From contig CAZTIH010000030.1 of the NCBI GenBank assembly GCA_964613675.1, positions 1-25,165 of the forward strand: a DNA stretch of 25,165 nt. Direction: 5' to 3'. Positions 22,718 to 25,165 of the stretch are shown piece by piece. Both the position numbers and the translations under genes were made by a program. The notes beneath the pieces were generated by a model. It was not told the DNA's origin and made no database searches. It was given only the letters and a program-made list of their open reading frames with translations. Source of the DNA: DAIUCA01 sp964613675 (lineage in GTDB: Bacteria; Pseudomonadota; Gammaproteobacteria; Competibacterales; Competibacteraceae). Positions within the stretch are counted from its first letter, which is position 1; each line of letters opens with the position of its first letter.

Positions 22718-23746
22718 TTAATCGGTGAAGGGGAGGGAAAAACGGCTAACCGAACCGCGTTGGGGATGAAAGCGTTGAGCATCGACTGTCTCACCGTTCA
22801 ACACGATACGGGTGGCTTGCGCATTCCCCAAAGTAATCGCAAAGGGCGGTTTGCCTTGTAAGGTGTTGACTGTATTGGCCTGTTGCATCCCATAAGCAAT
22901 GCGTTTGTCATCCGCGTCGCGAACCTCAAGCCAACAGGCCTCGCTAAAGGCCAGCACAATTTCGGCTTTGTGACCACTCGCGACGAGTTCGTTACGGGAA
23001 GAAGCGTTGACCGCAGCATGAGCGGGGGCAATTGCCGAATTGAGCAATGGCGGACGCAGAGTCACTGGAGAAGCAGCGACGGATTCGCTCGTCGTTGACG
23101 AGGTCGCTTCCTGCGGCAATGACGCGACGATGGCAGGGAGGGCCTCGGGGAGAAGGGCGATAGCTTCTGGCGAATCGACGATCTCGTCTGACGATGGGGA
23201 CAAATCGGCAATGGCTTCTAACGCACTATCGCTGTCTTCTGCTTTCCGTTCGGGTGACGACGGCCTTTCGAGGGAAGTCGACGCTTCGGGCGTTACGCCA
23301 AATGGTTGTTTAGATTGCTCAATTCCTTGGTAGGCCAACCACAGGAAGCCACCGGATGCGATGGGGTAAAACATCACCGCAAATAACCAACTGGCATAAC
23401 GGTCACGCGGAATGAGTTTTACAGGGGTGATGGTCGGCGTGAAGGAGCTGTATTGACGACGATATAAGGTGATGACGTCAGAAGCTGGCACCCCAACAAA
23501 CCGTGCATAGTTGCGCAAGTGACCAATGACATAAATTGGCGCGCCCAGTCGTTCAAATTCGTTGTTTTCCAGAGAGGCTACGACGGATTGTGTCGTACAC
23601 ATCTTTGCAGCCAATGCGCTCAACGAAATGCCGTGGTGTTCGCGTAGGTTTCGCAGCCAACCCCCTAAGTCCTCCGAGGAAAGGGTCTCTGGGACTAGAG
23701 GATCTTGCGCGGGTAGCGTAGAGGGAGAATGTAGATGGTGTTGCAT
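22718..23746 (-). CDS. rodZ: Cell-shape protein RodZ
   Basis: The 342-residue protein links MreB to the membrane for rod-shape growth. A cytoplasmic Cro-type helix-turn-helix domain spans about 25-95 (LGGWLRNLREHHGISLSALA, TTQSVVASLENNEFERLGAPIYVIGHLRNYA). A membrane span follows at about 118-138 (ASWLFAVMFYPIASGGFLWLAY), then a Ser/Glu/Ala-rich linker of about 110 residues in the periplasm and a beta-rich DUF4115 domain at about 262-335 (FSEACWLEVRDADDKRIAYGM, FAITLGNAQATRIVLNGETV). E. coli RodZ has 337 residues. ATG 23746 starts three bases after the pilW stop. In this gene order its neighbours pilW and hisS are the normal ones; ispG, often next, is missing. No regulatory site is visible. 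Confidence 0.95.
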   Translation of the reverse strand: MQHHLHSPSTLPAQDPLVPETLSSEDLGGWLRNLREHHGISLSALAAKMCTTQSVVASLENNEFERLGAPIYVIGHLRNYARFVGVPASDVITLYRRQYSSFTPTITPVKLIPRDRYASWLFAVMFYPIASGGFLWLAYQGIEQSKQPFGVTPEASTSLERPSSPERKAEDSDSALEAIADLSPSSDEIVDSPEAIALLPEALPAIVASLPQEATSSTTSESVAASPVTLRPPLLNSAIAPAHAAVNASSRNELVASGHKAEIVLAFSEACWLEVRDADDKRIAYGMQQANTVNTLQGKPPFAITLGNAQATRIVLNGETVDAQRFHPQRGSVSRFSLPFTD

Positions 23747-23749
23747 AAC

Positions 23750-24487
23750 TTAAAGCCGCCGCGTTTCTGGAGAATTGGGAAATTGGGTACGGAGCGTGTC
23801 GGCATAAGCCATTTCCGCTGACCGATTCCCAAGGGCGCGAGCAATGCTCACACCGAGCCATAGACTAGGGGGGCTAAGTGGCGCAATCCGATGATATTCA
23901 TCGAGATGTTGTTGCGCCTGTTCTTGTTTATTTTGTTCGTGCAATAGCGTTGCCATTTCCCATAACGCGCCGACGGTTCTCGTATTAAGGGTGAGTGCCT
24001 GTCGGAAATGCTGTTCAGCACGTAAGAACGCATTCTGTTCGCGGGCACATCGTCCTGCCCCTACCCACGCATTCCAGGGGGCTTCCACACCAGGTTGTTG
24101 AACGATCTGCAAGAACAAGGCTTCTCCCCGAGTAGGATCTTGGGTCAAGCAGAGCAAACGGGCGTAATTCGATTTTACGAGCGCGTTCTGCTCGTCTAAC
24201 GTGAGTGCTAACTCGTACTGTTCACGGGCATCGGGCAACCGTCCTAGTTCCTCGTACAGCACGCCTAAGCCATTTCGGGCTTCCACCAAGCGATAATTCT
24301 GCTCTAACGCTTTTTTCAGTTTCTCCTCTGCCAAGTCAAAACTCCCTGCCTGAATATAACGAATCCCCAATTGCAAATTGATTTGGGCGGCCTGTTCCAA
24401 GTCTGCCCCCGCCGATCGTTCTGGAGAGAACGGAGACAACGTGGTACAGCCACTTAATCCCAAGATCAAAATGAGCGGTAATCTCAT
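23750..24487 (-). CDS. pilW: Type IV pilus secretin pilotin PilW/PilF lipoprotein
   Basis: The 245-residue lipoprotein helps place and multimerise the PilQ secretin in the outer membrane. A short signal peptide ends in the lipobox LSGC with Cys14. The mature part is about six TPR-type helix pairs, for example LQLGIRYIQAGSFDLAEEKL, ARNGLGVLYEELGRLPDARE and AEQHFRQALTLNTRTVGALW. Length and layout match PilF of Pseudomonas (about 250 residues). The ATG at 24487 overlaps the rlmN stop as ATGA, and rodZ follows after three bases. The order rlmN-pilW-rodZ is conserved in gammaproteobacteria, which makes the call firm even though TPR proteins vary. It implies the organism has type IV pili or a relic of them; no other pilus gene is in the window. 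Confidence 0.9.
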   Translation of the reverse strand: MRLPLILILGLSGCTTLSPFSPERSAGADLEQAAQINLQLGIRYIQAGSFDLAEEKLKKALEQNYRLVEARNGLGVLYEELGRLPDAREQYELALTLDEQNALVKSNYARLLCLTQDPTRGEALFLQIVQQPGVEAPWNAWVGAGRCAREQNAFLRAEQHFRQALTLNTRTVGALWEMATLLHEQNKQEQAQQHLDEYHRIAPLSPPSLWLGVSIARALGNRSAEMAYADTLRTQFPNSPETRRL

Positions 24488-25165
24488 GGCGACGGGAACA
24501 CCGTAGGAAACGCAGAAAGATGACGGGCCATCCGAACGGGACGCCGACTAATATCGTTAACCTGTCCGGCGAGCTGCCCACACGCCGCGTCGATGTCGTC
24601 ACCCCGCGTCTTCCGAATAAGCACCGTGAGATCGTATTCCATCAGAATCTGCTGAAACCGCTCGATGGCAGCTCTCGACGAACGACGGTAACCACTGTTA
24701 GGAAAGGGGTTAAAGGGAATGAGGTTGACTTTCGAGGGAATGCTTCGCAGCAACTTCCCAAGTTCATGGGCCAATTCAGGTGCGTCATTTACGCCGTCCA
24801 GCATGACATATTCCCAGGTAATTCGCCGGTGAGGCCGATCGTGCAAATAGTGACGACACGCCGCCAAAAGTTCAGCAATCGGGTGTTTGCGGTTTAAGGG
24901 AACGAGCACATCGCGTAAGGCATCGTTGGGCGCGTGGAGGGAGACGGCCAAACTGACATCGGTTTCATCGTGGAGCTTGTACAGCGCGGGAACCACCCCC
25001 GAGGTGCTGACCGTCACCCGCCGTTTTGAAAACCCAAACGCCAGATCGTCTTGGAGTATCTGAAGGGCGGCACTGAGATTTTTCAGATTGAGGAGCGGTT
25101 CCCCCATCCCCATGAAGACGACATTAGTTAGTCGTCGGTTGCCCGCATATCCCCCGCCCAGCAGT
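24484..25165 (-). CDS. rlmN: Dual-specificity 23S rRNA/tRNA (adenine-C2)-methyltransferase RlmN, 3' part
   Basis: The C-terminal 227 codons of RlmN are present; the gene runs past the window edge, since the frame stays open through LLGGGYAGNRRLTNVVF up to 25165. RlmN is a radical-SAM enzyme that methylates C2 of A2503 in 23S rRNA and A37 in several tRNAs. Seen are NVVFMGMGEPLLN (SAM-binding GMGEP), VTVSTSGVVP, LAVSLHAPNDALRDVLVP, ITWEYVMLDGVND, NLIPFNPFPNSGYRR and RKTRGDDIDAACGQLAG, which holds the conserved Cys used as methyl carrier. The radical-SAM CxxxCxxC cluster lies upstream, outside the window. The internal ATG at 25113 is not the start. Its stop overlaps the pilW ATG (ATGA). It leads the conserved minus-strand cluster as far as can be seen. 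Confidence 0.96.
   Translation of the reverse strand, partial: LLGGGYAGNRRLTNVVFMGMGEPLLNLKNLSAALQILQDDLAFGFSKRRVTVSTSGVVPALYKLHDETDVSLAVSLHAPNDALRDVLVPLNRKHPIAELLAACRHYLHDRPHRRITWEYVMLDGVNDAPELAHELGKLLRSIPSKVNLIPFNPFPNSGYRRSSRAAIERFQQILMEYDLTVLIRKTRGDDIDAACGQLAGQVNDISRRPVRMARHLSAFPTVFPSP

Overview
The window is a gene-dense stretch of about 25 kb from a Gram-negative bacterium, most likely a gammaproteobacterium. The best evidence is the minus-strand block rlmN–pilW/pilF–rodZ–hisS–yfgM–bamB–der, a classic gammaproteobacterial gene order, here with sfsA added at the end and ispG missing. Lipoprotein, outer-membrane and O-polysaccharide export genes fit a diderm envelope. I cannot name the genus from sequence alone. 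Base composition is moderate and was not computed. No rRNA, tRNA, CRISPR array, IS element or integrase was seen.

Layout. (1) 2-9066, plus strand: a surface-polysaccharide operon. It holds two large paralogous double-domain glycosyltransferases (the first cut by the window edge), an ABC-2 permease (Wzm type), its ATPase with a C-terminal sugar-binding domain (Wzt type) and a small unrecognised protein, followed by a single-chain glycyl-tRNA synthetase. (2) 9084-13147, minus strand: a cation diffusion facilitator, a DUF72 protein and a penicillin-acylase-family amidase. Between the last two lies a three-copy degenerate repeat that carries two chained mini-ORFs. (3) 13155-17132, plus strand: a DsbA-fold isomerase, a class III nucleotide cyclase fused to an FHA domain, then gcvH–tpx–dgkA and a PfkB sugar/nucleoside kinase. 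(4) 17145-25165, minus strand: sfsA, der, bamB, yfgM, hisS, rodZ, pilW and the 3' part of rlmN, tightly packed and probably co-transcribed, converging on the PfkB gene with 12 bp between stops.

How the genes work together. The first operon would build a glycan on a lipid carrier and move it across the inner membrane for the cell surface. The last block combines tRNA charging and rRNA/tRNA methylation (hisS, rlmN), ribosome assembly (der), outer-membrane protein assembly (bamB, yfgM), cell shape (rodZ) and type IV pilus secretin assembly (pilW). Stop/start overlaps are common (ATGA or GTGA at rlmN/pilW, yfgM/bamB, der/sfsA and tpx/dgkA), which suggests widespread translational coupling.

Most of the window is ordinary housekeeping content. 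The most unusual items are the repeat and mini-ORF chain joining the acylase and DUF72 genes, the archaeal/eukaryotic-style GlyRS in a gammaproteobacterial context, the cyclase-FHA protein with non-canonical substrate residues, the CDF transporter with an Asn in its metal site, and the repeat-bearing tail of YfgM. I did not find a convincing wholly new multi-gene system.
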